A DNA stretch of 49,426 nucleotides from an uncultured Ruminococcus sp. (GTDB lineage Bacteria; Bacillota; Clostridia; Oscillospirales; Ruminococcaceae), in NCBI GenBank assembly GCA_910579835.1, contig CAJTWQ010000009.1:1-49426 (forward strand). The letters are read 5' to 3'. Positions 15,658-24,455 of the stretch are shown one piece after another. A program made the position numbers and the translations under genes. Below the pieces are notes generated by a model that saw only the letters and a list, made by a program, of their open reading frames with translations, did not search any database and was not told the DNA's origin. Every line of letters begins with the position of its first letter. The stretch's first letter is position 1.

Positions 15658-17151
15658 TCAGATCCCAAGAGTACTGAGAACATACTGCTTCTGATCTGCC
15701 TTGTCAATAGCATCGCTGAACCGCTGAGGCTTATTTTTCAGATCAGCAAGAGCCTCCGGTACAGGAATATCAGAAAGTTCGGCTATACGGTCAACTTTTG
15801 TGTACTCATCCATATCTGAGGAATTCCCCTCCAAAGCCTCAAGAACTGCGGCACTGAACTTATACGGACTTGCAGTTGAAGCGATAATTGTCTTTGTATT
15901 ATCTCCCGTAGCATTCCTGTATTCTTCATATACCTTTACCGCTACGGCAGTATGAGTATCGCAGGTATAGGAGTACTTCTCATAAACACGATGGATCGCC
16001 GCCTTTGTTTCCTCGTCATTGCAGCAGCCGGCCCAAAATTCATCCCTGAGCTTTGCCTTTACATCCTCCGTAACTTCATATCTGCCCTCCGAGGACAGTC
16101 TGCCGAACCATTCGTTTATTATTCCGTCGTTTTTATCAGTCATGAGGTAGAGAAGTCTTTCCAGGTTACTGGAAATCAGAATATCCATTGACGGCGAAAC
16201 CGTTGCATAGAATTGACGGTTTCTGTCGTAAATACCGGTATTTATAAAATCTGTCAGAACATTGTTCACATTTGAAGCACAAATAAGCTTATTTACAGGA
16301 ACTCCCATATGCTTTGCATAGTAGGCGGCCAGAATATTGCCGAAATTACCAGTGGGAACAACAATATTTATCTTGTCTCCAAGCTCTATTTCTTCGTCCT
16401 TTACAAGCTCTGCATATGACGAAATGTAGTAAACGATCTGTGGAACAAGACGTCCCCAATTTATGGAGTTAGCACTTGAAAACATAAAACCTGCATTGTT
16501 AAGTCGCTTTTTCACGTCATTATCGGTAAATATTGCCTTAACGCCGTTCTGACAGTCGTCAAAATTCCCCTTTATAGCACATACTCCGACGTTTTCTCCT
16601 TCCTGCGTCTGCATCTGACGCTTCTGCATGGGGCTGACTCCATCCTCCGGATAAAAAACAAGAATAGAAGTTCCCTCAACATCCCTGAATCCCTCAAGAG
16701 CTGCCTTGCCAGTATCGCCTGAAGTTGCCACCAGGATAACTATCTTCTTATCAAGTTTTATCTTCTTTGCAGAGGTTGTCAGAAAATAAGGAAGAATCTG
16801 CAGAGCCATATCCTTAAACGCACAGGTAGGACCGTGCCAAAGTTCCAGCATATAAGTTCCGTCAAAAAGATGTGCAATCTCAGCAATGCTCTCCGTCTCA
16901 AAATTTTTCACGGAATAAGCGTTATCGGTACAGTAATGAAGCTCGGCATCCGTAAAATCAGTCAGGTACTTTGAAAAAACAAAGGCCGCTCTGTCAGAGT
17001 ATTTCATATTGCCTACAGTTCTTATCTCTTCAAGAGACAGCTCGGGAATGCTCTCAGGCACAAAAAGACCGCCCTCTGCGGAAATTCCCTGAGTAATAGC
17101 CTCCGCGCTGTTTACCTTAACATTGCTGTTTCTTGTACTGTTGTAGAACAT
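15658..17151 (-). CDS. thrC: Threonine synthase
   Basis: The 497-residue protein is the long (about 500-residue) form. It opens with FYNSTRNSNVKVNSAEAITQGISAEGGLFVPE, includes ELWHGPTCAFKDMALQ with the PLP lysine in FKD, LVATSGDTGKAAL, and VPTGNFGNILAAYYA for phosphate binding. It converts O-phosphohomoserine to threonine, using aspartate semialdehyde made by the asd gene in this window. It sits between yraN (11 bases upstream) and the metallophosphoesterase gene. No threonine leader or T-box is visible. Confidence 0.96.
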   Translation of the reverse strand: MFYNSTRNSNVKVNSAEAITQGISAEGGLFVPESIPELSLEEIRTVGNMKYSDRAAFVFSKYLTDFTDAELHYCTDNAYSVKNFETESIAEIAHLFDGTYMLELWHGPTCAFKDMALQILPYFLTTSAKKIKLDKKIVILVATSGDTGKAALEGFRDVEGTSILVFYPEDGVSPMQKRQMQTQEGENVGVCAIKGNFDDCQNGVKAIFTDNDVKKRLNNAGFMFSSANSINWGRLVPQIVYYISSYAELVKDEEIELGDKINIVVPTGNFGNILAAYYAKHMGVPVNKLICASNVNNVLTDFINTGIYDRNRQFYATVSPSMDILISSNLERLLYLMTDKNDGIINEWFGRLSSEGRYEVTEDVKAKLRDEFWAGCCNDEETKAAIHRVYEKYSYTCDTHTAVAVKVYEEYRNATGDNTKTIIASTASPYKFSAAVLEALEGNSSDMDEYTKVDRIAELSDIPVPEALADLKNKPQRFSDAIDKADQKQYVLSTLGI

Positions 17152-17162
17152 AATATCACCTT

Positions 17163-17540
17163 TCAGAATATAAAATTATAGCCTGTCGTGTCGAAGGCAT
17201 TTTCAATATAGTCGATCCGGAGCGTCTTTCCTCTATCCACAATTACTTGTGCAATATCAAATCTCGGCTGAAGCCCGCTCGGGTGTCTGATGCAGTATTC
17301 TGCCGCCGCTCGAATAATCAGTCCTTTTTTTCGCTTTGTCACCGCTTCAAAACCTGTAACAGCACTGTCCGGTTTCCTTGTCTTCACCTCTACGAATACA
17401 ATATAAAAATCGTTTTCGGCAATTATATCAATTTCTCCGCCCTTTATCCGAAAATTCCGTACGGCAATTCTGTACCCCTGTCCGGACAAATACTCACAGA
17501 CCTTTTCCTCGCCCAGCTTTCCCATCTCACAGGAAGTCAT
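17163..17540 (-). CDS. YraN/UPF0102 family endonuclease-like protein
   Basis: The 125-residue protein has the restriction-endonuclease-like core of UPF0102: GKLGEEKVCEYL, FRIKGGEIDIIAEN, IVFVEVKTRK, and KRKKGLIIRAAAEYC. Asp in GEIDII and the Glu and Lys in VEVKTR form the usual metal site. The family is thought to act in DNA metabolism but its substrate is not established. Its ATG overlaps the rnhB stop (ATGA), so translation is probably coupled. This rnhB-yraN order is common in Firmicutes. Confidence 0.9.
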   Translation of the reverse strand: MTSCEMGKLGEEKVCEYLSGQGYRIAVRNFRIKGGEIDIIAENDFYIVFVEVKTRKPDSAVTGFEAVTKRKKGLIIRAAAEYCIRHPSGLQPRFDIAQVIVDRGKTLRIDYIENAFDTTGYNFIF

Positions 17541-18151
17541 AGCAATTTTTTCAGAAAAGTGCGCCGATGAACATCTGATATGCCGTACTTTTCAAGTATT
17601 TCATAGTGAAGCTTTGTACCGTAGCCCTTATGCTGTTCAAAGGCGTACTGCGGATATTTTTCCGAAAGCTCTTTCATATAACGGTCTCGCGCAACCTTTG
17701 CAAGGATCGAAGCCGCAGAGATCGAAGCGGAAACAGCATCTCCCTTTACAACAAATCTTGCCGTACAGTCAAGATCCGGCAGACGGTTTCCGTCTATAAG
17801 CGCCATATCCGGGACAATCTTCAATCCCTCAACGGCCCGTTTCATGGCAAGCATTGCGGCGTTAAGAATATTCAGCTTGTCAATTTCCTCAACGGACGCC
17901 GTGGCAATAGAGAAAGCCAAGGCTCTTTCGCAAATAACGTCATACAGTTCTTCCCGCCGTTTTTCAGAAAGCTTTTTACTGTCATTAAGATAATTAATCA
18001 GATCGCCGTCCTTGAGAATCACAGCCGCCGCATAAACATCTCCTGCCAACGGTCCTCGTCCGGCTTCGTCAACGCCGCATATGACAGGGAATTCTCGACG
18101 CAGCTCACTGTCATATTCAAAAAGCTCCTTATGAAGTATGATCCTCGCCAT
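17537..18151 (-). CDS. rnhB: Ribonuclease HII
   Basis: The ATG at 18151 is one base after the ylqF stop and is preferred over an in-frame ATG 27 bases upstream inside ylqF; it gives 204 residues. The catalytic residues are in GVDEAGRGPLAG (about 26-37, Asp and Glu), in ALIDGN and in SASILAKVARD. RNase HII removes ribonucleotides misincorporated in DNA and primer RNA. It overlaps yraN by four bases. Confidence 0.96.
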   Translation of the reverse strand: MARIILHKELFEYDSELRREFPVICGVDEAGRGPLAGDVYAAAVILKDGDLINYLNDSKKLSEKRREELYDVICERALAFSIATASVEEIDKLNILNAAMLAMKRAVEGLKIVPDMALIDGNRLPDLDCTARFVVKGDAVSASISAASILAKVARDRYMKELSEKYPQYAFEQHKGYGTKLHYEILEKYGISDVHRRTFLKKLL

Positions 18152-18152
18152 G

Positions 18153-19031
18153 TCATTCTCTTTTCTGCGGCATTTCAAGGGTTATTCGCCCCAGCTTTCC
18201 GCTTCTGAATTCATCTATTACCATAATAGCCGCACGCTCAGTGTTTACTTCTCCGCCGGGTATCATCATCCCACGCTTTTTTCCCACAGCTTCAAGAAGC
18301 TCAAAACCTGTCATTCCTTTTTCCGGCTCAACCTTATAACGCATGCGCAGGGAATCCGGATACCCGTCGCTGAGGAAAGACAAAAGCTTTGCTGCCAGCG
18401 TTTCAATATCAAGAATATCATCGCTGATGGCTCCTGTAAATGCAAGGCGCACCGCAATATCCTGATCCTCAAACTTAGGCCACAAAACACCGGGCATATC
18501 CAGAAGCTCAGTGCTCTTATCCAGCTTTACCCACTGCTTTGTGCGCGTCACTCCGGGACGATCCTCCGCCTTGGCATGCTTTGCTCCAGACAGTCTGTTA
18601 ATGACGGTAGATTTGCCTACATTCGGAATTCCCACTAACATAAGCCTTACGGCGGCTCCGGCCATTCCGTTTCGTTCGCGCTTTTCCATAAGCTCCGCCA
18701 AAACCTTATTTTTTACGGCAGGCAGAATATTTTTCACGCCTCTGCCTGATTTGCAGTCAACAGCTACCGCCTCTGCGCCATTGTTTTTAAAATAATTTAT
18801 CCAACTCTGAGTTGCCTTTTCATCTGCAAGATCACACTTATTCAAGATCACCAGACGCGGCTTACCTTTAGTAAGCAAGTCCATTTCGGGATTCCTGCTG
18901 CTCATCGGCGCTCTTGCATCAACAATCTCCGCAACTGCGTCAACCAGCTTCAGATTCGACGTTATCAGGCGTCTTGTTTTCGCCATATGACCGGGAAACC
19001 ACTGAATCTGCTTCATATCTGTATTGTCCAC
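18153..19031 (-). CDS. ylqF: Ribosome biogenesis GTPase YlqF/RbgA
   Basis: A GTG at 19031 with AAGGAGG five bases upstream is the start, giving 292 residues. The GTPase motifs are circularly permuted: G4 NKCDLAD precedes G1 GIPNVGKST, then G2 RPGVTRTKQ and G3 DMPGVLWP. The N-terminal IQWFPGHMAKTRR is diagnostic for YlqF. It acts in late assembly of the 50S subunit. The neighbours rplS, lepB and rnhB match the order in Bacillus. Confidence 0.97.
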   Translation of the reverse strand: MDNTDMKQIQWFPGHMAKTRRLITSNLKLVDAVAEIVDARAPMSSRNPEMDLLTKGKPRLVILNKCDLADEKATQSWINYFKNNGAEAVAVDCKSGRGVKNILPAVKNKVLAELMEKRERNGMAGAAVRLMLVGIPNVGKSTVINRLSGAKHAKAEDRPGVTRTKQWVKLDKSTELLDMPGVLWPKFEDQDIAVRLAFTGAISDDILDIETLAAKLLSFLSDGYPDSLRMRYKVEPEKGMTGFELLEAVGKKRGMMIPGGEVNTERAAIMVIDEFRSGKLGRITLEMPQKRE

Positions 19032-19075
19032 ATGAACCTCCTTATTTATAACAAAACGCTGCAGCGTTTAATATA

Positions 19076-19663
19076 TCAGCCGATTATTCCGAAAGGAGAA
19101 AACCGGAATATCACCTTTCCTATTATATCGTCAACCGGAACAAACCCTATTTCCTTGGCACGGCTGTCGATAGACGCACGCCTGTTGTCACCCATGACAA
19201 ATACATAGCCCTCCGGCACTTTAATAGGATATTTCCCAGTAAACGCCCCCTGATCGCTGTGCGTAAGTCCGCTGATATACGGCTCGTTCAGTTCTTTGCC
19301 GTCAACATAGACAATGCCTCGTTCAAAATCAAAATCCACTGTCTGTCCCTCTGCGGCAATAACCCGCTTCATAAGGCTGCGCCTCAGTCCGACGGATATT
19401 ACAAGTCCGCCGCTGTCATCAAATGTAACTGCTCCGGAAGCATAAAATACCACAATATCTCCCTGCTTCGGATTATTGCAGAAAGAGGTCATTATAACTT
19501 TATCTCCCGATTCAAGAGTAGCGCTCATGGAATCGCCGCTGACCTCTGCTATCCTCAGCAAATAAGTAAATACCAGACATACGGCAAGCAGAGTTATCAG
19601 CAGCATTTCAATAAATCCGCATAAAGTCTCCAGGGGCTTTGGAAGTGATTTTTTTCTTTTCAT
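19076..19663 (-). CDS. lepB: Signal peptidase I (second copy)
   Basis: The 195-residue protein has one N-terminal membrane helix (about 15-37) and the type I peptidase boxes: SGDSM with the nucleophile Ser, MKRVIAAEGQTVDF with the general-base Lys, and VFVMGDNRRASIDSR. It cleaves signal peptides at the outer face of the membrane. It starts 3 bases after the stop of the other signal peptidase gene. The two differ clearly in sequence, so this is an old duplication. Confidence 0.95.
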   Translation of the reverse strand: MKRKKSLPKPLETLCGFIEMLLITLLAVCLVFTYLLRIAEVSGDSMSATLESGDKVIMTSFCNNPKQGDIVVFYASGAVTFDDSGGLVISVGLRRSLMKRVIAAEGQTVDFDFERGIVYVDGKELNEPYISGLTHSDQGAFTGKYPIKVPEGYVFVMGDNRRASIDSRAKEIGFVPVDDIIGKVIFRFSPFGIIG

Positions 19664-19666
19664 TTA

Positions 19667-20404
19667 TCAGTTTGCCGATTCCTTTTCGGTATTCCCAAGA
19701 AGCTTAAATTCACTGAGCGGAGAATACCTGACAAGAGCCTTTCCGTATATCTGAGACTTTTTAATAAGTCCGACGTCGGAATGGCGGCTGTCCGAAGAAT
19801 GCTCGCGGTTATCTCCCATTACAAAATAGTAACCGTCCGGAATTTTAATAGGATATTTATTACTAAAAGCATTAAGAACATAAGTTTGTGCACCTGATGC
19901 AACATACGGCTCGTCAAGCACCTTGCCGTCAATATAGAGCTTACCGTCACGAATATCGACTGTCTGACCGCCGGTTGCTATAATACGCTTGATTATACAC
20001 TCTTTAAGCTGCTTTCCGTCAATATTAACCGGAACAGCCTCACCGTTTTCGTCCAGATCATAAGCCATGTCATTGTCAACAATTACTATATCTCCATATT
20101 CAAGATTAAAATAAACGGTTGTCATAAGTATCCTGTCTGAATTCATGAGAGTAGGCTGCATTGACTCCCCCTTGACGTTTACAGGGTGAAGAAGATAAGT
20201 AAATACCAGCATGATGACAAATATAGTCACCATAGTTGATTCCACAATCTCCATTAAGTCTCTTACAAATTTGCTGCCCGTATTTCCTGAGTCATCCTGT
20301 TCCGTTATAAATTCTGCCTCCGGCTCTTCCGGATTTTCTGTTTCCGGTTCAGCTTCAGAAACATCCGCATCATTTTCTGCTTCAAGCTCTTTGTTTTCGT
20401 TCAT
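19667..20404 (-). CDS. lepB: Signal peptidase I with acidic cytoplasmic tail (first copy)
   Basis: The 245-residue protein carries about 45 mostly acidic residues (many Glu, Asp and Pro) before its membrane helix at roughly 55-75. The helix is followed by VKGESMQPTL (nucleophile Ser), CIIKRIIATGGQTV (Lys) and YFVMGDNREHSSDSR. The acidic N-terminus is not part of the catalytic family core and may be a cytoplasmic regulatory or partner-binding tail. GGGAGG precedes the ATG. It follows rplS after about 240 bases. Confidence 0.95.
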   Translation of the reverse strand: MNENKELEAENDADVSEAEPETENPEEPEAEFITEQDDSGNTGSKFVRDLMEIVESTMVTIFVIMLVFTYLLHPVNVKGESMQPTLMNSDRILMTTVYFNLEYGDIVIVDNDMAYDLDENGEAVPVNIDGKQLKECIIKRIIATGGQTVDIRDGKLYIDGKVLDEPYVASGAQTYVLNAFSNKYPIKIPDGYYFVMGDNREHSSDSRHSDVGLIKKSQIYGKALVRYSPLSEFKLLGNTEKESAN

Positions 20405-20608
20405 GATAATCCTCCCTGTATATTACCGTCTTTTGCAGCTGATTTACATACAGGCAAAAACGGCGCAGTTATAAAAAAACTGTCTCTGTAACGACTGTAC
20501 AGTATTACGTCAGACATACCGATACAGACAATATGACTGAAAATAACACACAGTATGTCAGCAGGAGACAGCGATAATTTTTTTGGTTTAAAGAAGAAAA
20601 CGGATTCA

Positions 20609-20626
20609 GCCGGTATATATACCGGC
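20609..20626 (-). terminator. Perfect palindrome after rplS
   Basis: GCCGGTATATATACCGGC is an 18-base perfect palindrome 20 bases after the rplS stop. On the minus strand it is followed only by an interrupted pyrimidine tract, so termination is probably partial and lepB may still be reached. The rest of the gap to lepB shows no strong promoter. Confidence 0.5.
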
Positions 20627-20646
20627 CAAATTCCGTATGCATCCGC

Positions 20647-20991
20647 TCAGCGGATCTGTTCCTTAACCTTAGCAGCCTTACCGACTCTGTCTCTGAGATA
20701 GTAAAGCTTCGCTCTGCGAACCTTACCGTGTCTTACAACCTCTACCTTGTCAACAACAGGAGAGTGAAGCGGGAATACCCTTTCAATTCCGCAGCCGTGA
20801 GCTACACGTCTTACAGTAAATGTTTCGCTGATTCCTCCGTGCTTCTTTGCGATAACAGTTCCCTCAAATACCTGAATACGGCTCTTGTCGCCTTCCTTGA
20901 TCTGAACGTGAACCTTTACGGTATCACCAACGTTGAACTGCGGAACATTTTCCTTCATGCTTGATTCGCTGATTAATTTGAGTGCATCCAT
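20647..20991 (-). CDS. rplS: Ribosomal protein L19
   Basis: The 114-residue protein is a full L19: VPQFNVGDTVKVHVQIKEGDKSRIQVFEGTVIAKKHGG, FTVRRVAHGCGIERVFPLHSP and RHGKVRRAKLYYLRDRVGKAA. AGGAGG precedes the ATG. Its own promoter at 21197-21225 gives a leader of about 195 bases, long enough for an autoregulatory RNA structure, but I cannot assign one. Confidence 0.98.
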   Translation of the reverse strand: MDALKLISESSMKENVPQFNVGDTVKVHVQIKEGDKSRIQVFEGTVIAKKHGGISETFTVRRVAHGCGIERVFPLHSPVVDKVEVVRHGKVRRAKLYYLRDRVGKAAKVKEQIR

Positions 20992-21196
20992 TTTAATTTC
21001 CTCCTAAAATTTCCGAACATTCTTACCTGTTCTGCAATCGCGCTTCAGCATAGCGCAGCCACAGAAAATAAAAGATAACATTACGCATTCCGCGGAATTA
21101 CCGCAGATTCAGGCAGCGGACTGTCCGATTTAATGTCTTTCGGCATTAACTCTCATCTGTACGCAAAAACGGCAGACGGATTTCAAATGCTTTTAT

Positions 21197-21225
21197 ATCA
21201 TAACACATTTCATAAAAAAATGCAA
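21197..21225 (-). promoter_or_regulatory. rplS promoter
   Basis: On the minus strand TTGCAT (21220-21225) and TATGAT (21197-21202) are 17 bases apart. An AT-only inverted repeat (TTTCATAAAAA and TTTTTATGAAA, 21209-21239) covers the -35 and the end of the DUF2344 gene. Confidence 0.7.
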
Positions 21226-21231
21226 GTGTTT

Positions 21232-21888
21232 TTATGAAAAAATTTCATTATTTTTGCAGAGAATTCCCGTCCTGCATATTTTTTCCGCATAGAACGGCTG
21301 TGACCCGGAGTTCTTCAGAGCATCGAAAAAGAGAGCCGGATTATAATTTGTCTGCGTTCCGGCAGGCAGACGCATGATAATATTCACTGCTCCGGCTGTC
21401 TTTTCACATTTTACAAGCTCTATATCAGGCTTGATATCCACAGTCTTAAAGCCGCGCTTTGTTTTCTTTTCAATAAGAATTTCCTCTGAGGAAAGAAGTT
21501 TTTCCACATCGGCAAGAAGCGTCCCAGGGGCTCCTGCCGCCAGCGAAAAGGAATACTCCGCCTTAGCAATCTCAGTTATCTTCAATTTCTGAGGCTGTAC
21601 CGAAACAATTCTCATTCCCTCCGGCATAACGCGGTTTAGTCCGTCCCGTATCTCATCCATAGGCATATTATCATCGGTAATATTAAAATCGAGAATTTCG
21701 CAGCAGCTTTCATATCCCAGAGACAAAGCCAGCGCAAAAGAATAGTAGGGATGAGGATTAAATCCCTCCGTATACCATATCGGCAGACCGGAACGGCGGA
21801 AGATTCTCAGCATGCATCTGTTAAGATCAAGGTGGGAAATGTATTTTGCACGTCCCTTTTTTTCAAAAACTGCTCTCACCCTATTCAA
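21232..21888 (-). CDS. DUF2344 radical-SAM-linked protein
   Basis: The 218-residue protein begins RVRAVFEKKGRAKYISHLDLNRCMLRIFRRSGLP and contains FNPHPYYSFALALSLGYESCCE, both typical of DUF2344. The family is encoded next to, or fused to, the large radical SAM protein that precedes it here. The two genes overlap by 8 bases, so they are translated together. The biochemical role is not established; association with RNA or tRNA modification has been suggested from context only. Confidence 0.9.
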   Translation of the reverse strand: MNRVRAVFEKKGRAKYISHLDLNRCMLRIFRRSGLPIWYTEGFNPHPYYSFALALSLGYESCCEILDFNITDDNMPMDEIRDGLNRVMPEGMRIVSVQPQKLKITEIAKAEYSFSLAAGAPGTLLADVEKLLSSEEILIEKKTKRGFKTVDIKPDIELVKCEKTAGAVNIIMRLPAGTQTNYNPALFFDALKNSGSQPFYAEKICRTGILCKNNEIFS

Positions 21889-23722
21889 AGCATCTTCCTC
21901 CTGTTCTTACCGTCACGCCGCATCCGGAGCATTTAATACGGCAGTTCGGAGTAGTAACTGCACCGTGAGCGGTTTTGTTCTCCCTTATAAAAAAGTCCTT
22001 AGAAATATAGTAATCAAGATGATCCCACGGAAGTATCTCATCATATCCGAACCGCCTGTTTGCATAAAATGCAGGATCAATTCCGCATTCTTCAAAGGCT
22101 TCCATCCACTTGCCGAAACAGAAATATTCATCCCAGCTGTCAAATTTGCAGCCTTTCCTCCAAGCAGTGTATACAGCCCTGCACAGCCTTCTGTCTCCTT
22201 TTGCAAGAATTACCTCCAGCATACTTACATTGGGATCGTGGTAGCTAACCTTTATTTTTTTGGTCTTTATGGAATCCATAAGAAGTTGCTGCTTATGCTC
22301 GATCATCTCACGGGTATCCTGCGGCTCAAATTGAAACGGCGTAAACGGCTTAGGAACAAAAGTAGCTACGCTGATGGACACCTGAACGCTCTTTCCTTTG
22401 GGACGATTTTCAATGCTGTAAAAAAGATCGACAATTCGCTGAGCCAGATCGGCAATTCCCACAATATCTTCGTCGGTTTCCGTAGGCAGTCCCATCATGA
22501 AGTAAAGCTTTACCGCCGTATATCCCCCCTCAAAGGCTATGCGGCAGGTATTCATTATTTCTTCCTCGCTGACGTTTTTATTGATGACGTCACGAAGCCG
22601 CTGAGTTCCTCCTTCGGCAGCAAAAGTCAGACCGCTTTTGCGCACTCTTTTGATCTTTTCTAAAAGAGACTCCGAAAAGTTGTCCACACGGAGAGACGGT
22701 AATGAAAGATTGATTTTTTCCGCCGCAGTATAATCAATAAGCTTTGAAAGCATCTCGTCAATCCGGGAATGATCGCTGGTGCTTAACGATACGAGAGATA
22801 CCTCGTCATATCCTGTATTCTCGCAGAGAGACTTTGTTTCACGGCAGACCGTGTCCGGATTTTTCTCACGGAAAGGACGGTAAATAAAGCCTGCCTGACA
22901 GAAACGACAGCCGCGGATACATCCCCTGAGAACCTCCACCGAAGCTCGGTCATGAACGATTTCAGTAAACGGAACGACAAAATTGTCAGGATAATACGCC
23001 TTATCAAAATCCCTGATAATCCGTTTGCGGATCACAGCAGGGGCCTCCTCCAGCGGACTTACATTTTTAATAGTACCGTCTTCATTATAATTAAATTCAT
23101 ACAGCGACGGAACATATATCCCCTCAATATGAGCGGCTTCAACAAGAAACTCTCGTTTCGACGCCCCCTGCCGCTTCATTTTCAGGTAAAGCTCCATAAG
23201 TTCCAAATTGACTTCCTCGCCCTCTCCGAGAATGAAAAGATCAAAGAAATCTGCAAGAGGCTCCGGATTGCACACACACGGACCTCCAGCACAGACTATC
23301 TGGGTCAGCGTATCTCCTCTTTCGGCAGCGAATACTGGAATTCCGGCAAGATCAAGCATATTTAATACGTTGGTATAAGAAAGCTCGTACTGCATGGTAA
23401 ATCCGATAAAATCAAAATCCTTTATGGGATCCAGACTTTCAAGAGCATATAAAGGAATATCATTTTCACGCATTACTGCCTCAAAATCCTCAGAGGGTGC
23501 AAAGCATCGTTCGCACCAGTAATTCTCACGCTCGTTGATGAGTGAATAGAGAATCTTCATGCCAAGATGGGACATTCCTATATCGTATGTATCCGGAAAG
23601 CAGAAGGCAAACCGCACGTCAATTTTTGAAGCGTCCTTAATAATGCTGCCAACCTCGCCGCCGATATACCGCGACGGCTTCTGCACTTCAAGAAGATGTT
23701 TTTCTATTTTTTCCTTTAACAT
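21881..23722 (-). CDS. Large radical SAM protein with B12-binding-like N-terminus
   Basis: The 613-residue protein has an N-terminal domain (about 30-230) like the cobalamin-binding domains of such enzymes, with FCFPDTYDIGMSHLG, and a radical SAM core with the cluster cysteines 268, 272 and 275 in RGCIRGCRFCQAG. EGGTQRLRDVINKN and YFMMGLPTETDED follow. A C-terminal CRIKCSGCG adds more cysteines. This is the family that pairs with DUF2344. Its substrate is unknown. AAAGGAG precedes the ATG, which overlaps the end of cdd. Confidence 0.92.
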   Translation of the reverse strand: MLKEKIEKHLLEVQKPSRYIGGEVGSIIKDASKIDVRFAFCFPDTYDIGMSHLGMKILYSLINERENYWCERCFAPSEDFEAVMRENDIPLYALESLDPIKDFDFIGFTMQYELSYTNVLNMLDLAGIPVFAAERGDTLTQIVCAGGPCVCNPEPLADFFDLFILGEGEEVNLELMELYLKMKRQGASKREFLVEAAHIEGIYVPSLYEFNYNEDGTIKNVSPLEEAPAVIRKRIIRDFDKAYYPDNFVVPFTEIVHDRASVEVLRGCIRGCRFCQAGFIYRPFREKNPDTVCRETKSLCENTGYDEVSLVSLSTSDHSRIDEMLSKLIDYTAAEKINLSLPSLRVDNFSESLLEKIKRVRKSGLTFAAEGGTQRLRDVINKNVSEEEIMNTCRIAFEGGYTAVKLYFMMGLPTETDEDIVGIADLAQRIVDLFYSIENRPKGKSVQVSISVATFVPKPFTPFQFEPQDTREMIEHKQQLLMDSIKTKKIKVSYHDPNVSMLEVILAKGDRRLCRAVYTAWRKGCKFDSWDEYFCFGKWMEAFEECGIDPAFYANRRFGYDEILPWDHLDYYISKDFFIRENKTAHGAVTTPNCRIKCSGCGVTVRTGGRCFE

Positions 23723-24120
23723 AATTTCTCCTTTATTTTATTTCCATCAAAGCGCATCGGCAGAAAATCCGCCAATCTGAACCAGCCGTCAGAAAGAATT
23801 ACTGCAAAATTATCACCGCAGAATTCCCCCAGCACCTGTAAACAGGCTCCGCATGGAACGCATCTTTTTGAAAAATCACCGTCAGAACTGCCGGCAACGG
23901 CAATAGCTCTGAAATCCCTGCTCCCCTCCGATACCGCCTTAAAAAGCGCAGTCCTTTCGGCGCAGTTAGCAAGAGAAAAGGAAGCGTTTTCAATGTTGCA
24001 GCCTGTAAAAATACGTCCGTCAGCAGAAAGCAGCGCAGCTCCCACACGAAAACCCGAATAAGGGCTATAGGAATTTCCGGCAGCCTTAACAGCTATTGAA
24101 AAAAGATCCCCGTTAGTCAT
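23716..24120 (-). CDS. cdd: Cytidine deaminase
   Basis: The ATG at 24120 with AGGTGA five bases before it gives 134 residues. The zinc and catalytic residues are in TGCNIENASFSLANCAERTA (the CAE motif with Cys and Glu) and in CVPCGACLQVL (PCxxC). YSPYSGFRVGAAL at the N-terminus is the substrate loop. It deaminates cytidine and deoxycytidine in pyrimidine salvage. It overlaps the radical SAM gene by 7 bases and follows DUF896 closely. Confidence 0.96.
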   Translation of the reverse strand: MTNGDLFSIAVKAAGNSYSPYSGFRVGAALLSADGRIFTGCNIENASFSLANCAERTALFKAVSEGSRDFRAIAVAGSSDGDFSKRCVPCGACLQVLGEFCGDNFAVILSDGWFRLADFLPMRFDGNKIKEKLC

Positions 24121-24124
24121 AGAA

Positions 24125-24328
24125 TCACCTATTTTCTCCAAATTTTCGCTTTTTTCCGTCAGGGGTCATGACGTATGTATTACTGAGCTGAGCTGCAAGA
24201 TTTCCTGTAACAGCCATTCTGTACTCGTTACGCAGAGCGGTCTGTTCTTTCTTCTCAGACTCAGTCAGTCCTACGCTCTTTGACTTTCGTGCAAGCTCAT
24301 TTATACGATCAATTTTTTTCTGATCCAT
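24125..24328 (-). CDS. DUF896/YnzC family small protein
   Basis: The 67-residue protein matches the family: MDQKKIDRINELARKSK, GLTESEKKEQTALRNEY, and VTPDGKKRKF-like VMTPDGKKRKFG near the end. It is an N-terminal helical hairpin with a short tail; the function is unknown, although the Bacillus relative yneA-ynzC is near an SOS locus. It is the first gene of the DUF896-cdd-radical SAM-DUF2344 operon with a strong promoter and GGGGAGG site. Confidence 0.92.
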   Translation of the reverse strand: MDQKKIDRINELARKSKSVGLTESEKKEQTALRNEYRMAVTGNLAAQLSNTYVMTPDGKKRKFGENR

Positions 24329-24360
24329 AAAATCATCCTCCCCACCAAAACATACAAATT

Positions 24361-24389
24361 ATTATATCACATTTTTATTGTTTTTTCAA
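24361..24389 (-). promoter_or_regulatory. Promoter of the DUF896-cdd-radical SAM operon
   Basis: On the minus strand TTGAAA (24384-24389) and TATAAT (24361-24366) are 17 bases apart. It is back-to-back with the promoter of the SDR gene. Confidence 0.8.
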
Positions 24390-24419
24390 GTATTTCCACT
24401 GGATTTTTCTTTAAAAATA

Positions 24420-24428
24420 TGGTATAAT
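24420..24428 (+). promoter_or_regulatory. Extended -10 promoter of the SDR gene
   Basis: TGGTATAAT contains the extended -10 TGn plus TATAAT. No good -35 is seen. The start codon is 27 bases further on, with AAGGAGG between. Confidence 0.65.
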
Positions 24429-24455
24429 CGTATGAGCATAAAAAGGAGGAATATT

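Noticed and set aside
20992..21196. Named ribosomal-protein leader RNA before rplS
   Set aside because: The leader is long, but I could not match its sequence to the L19 leader consensus with confidence.
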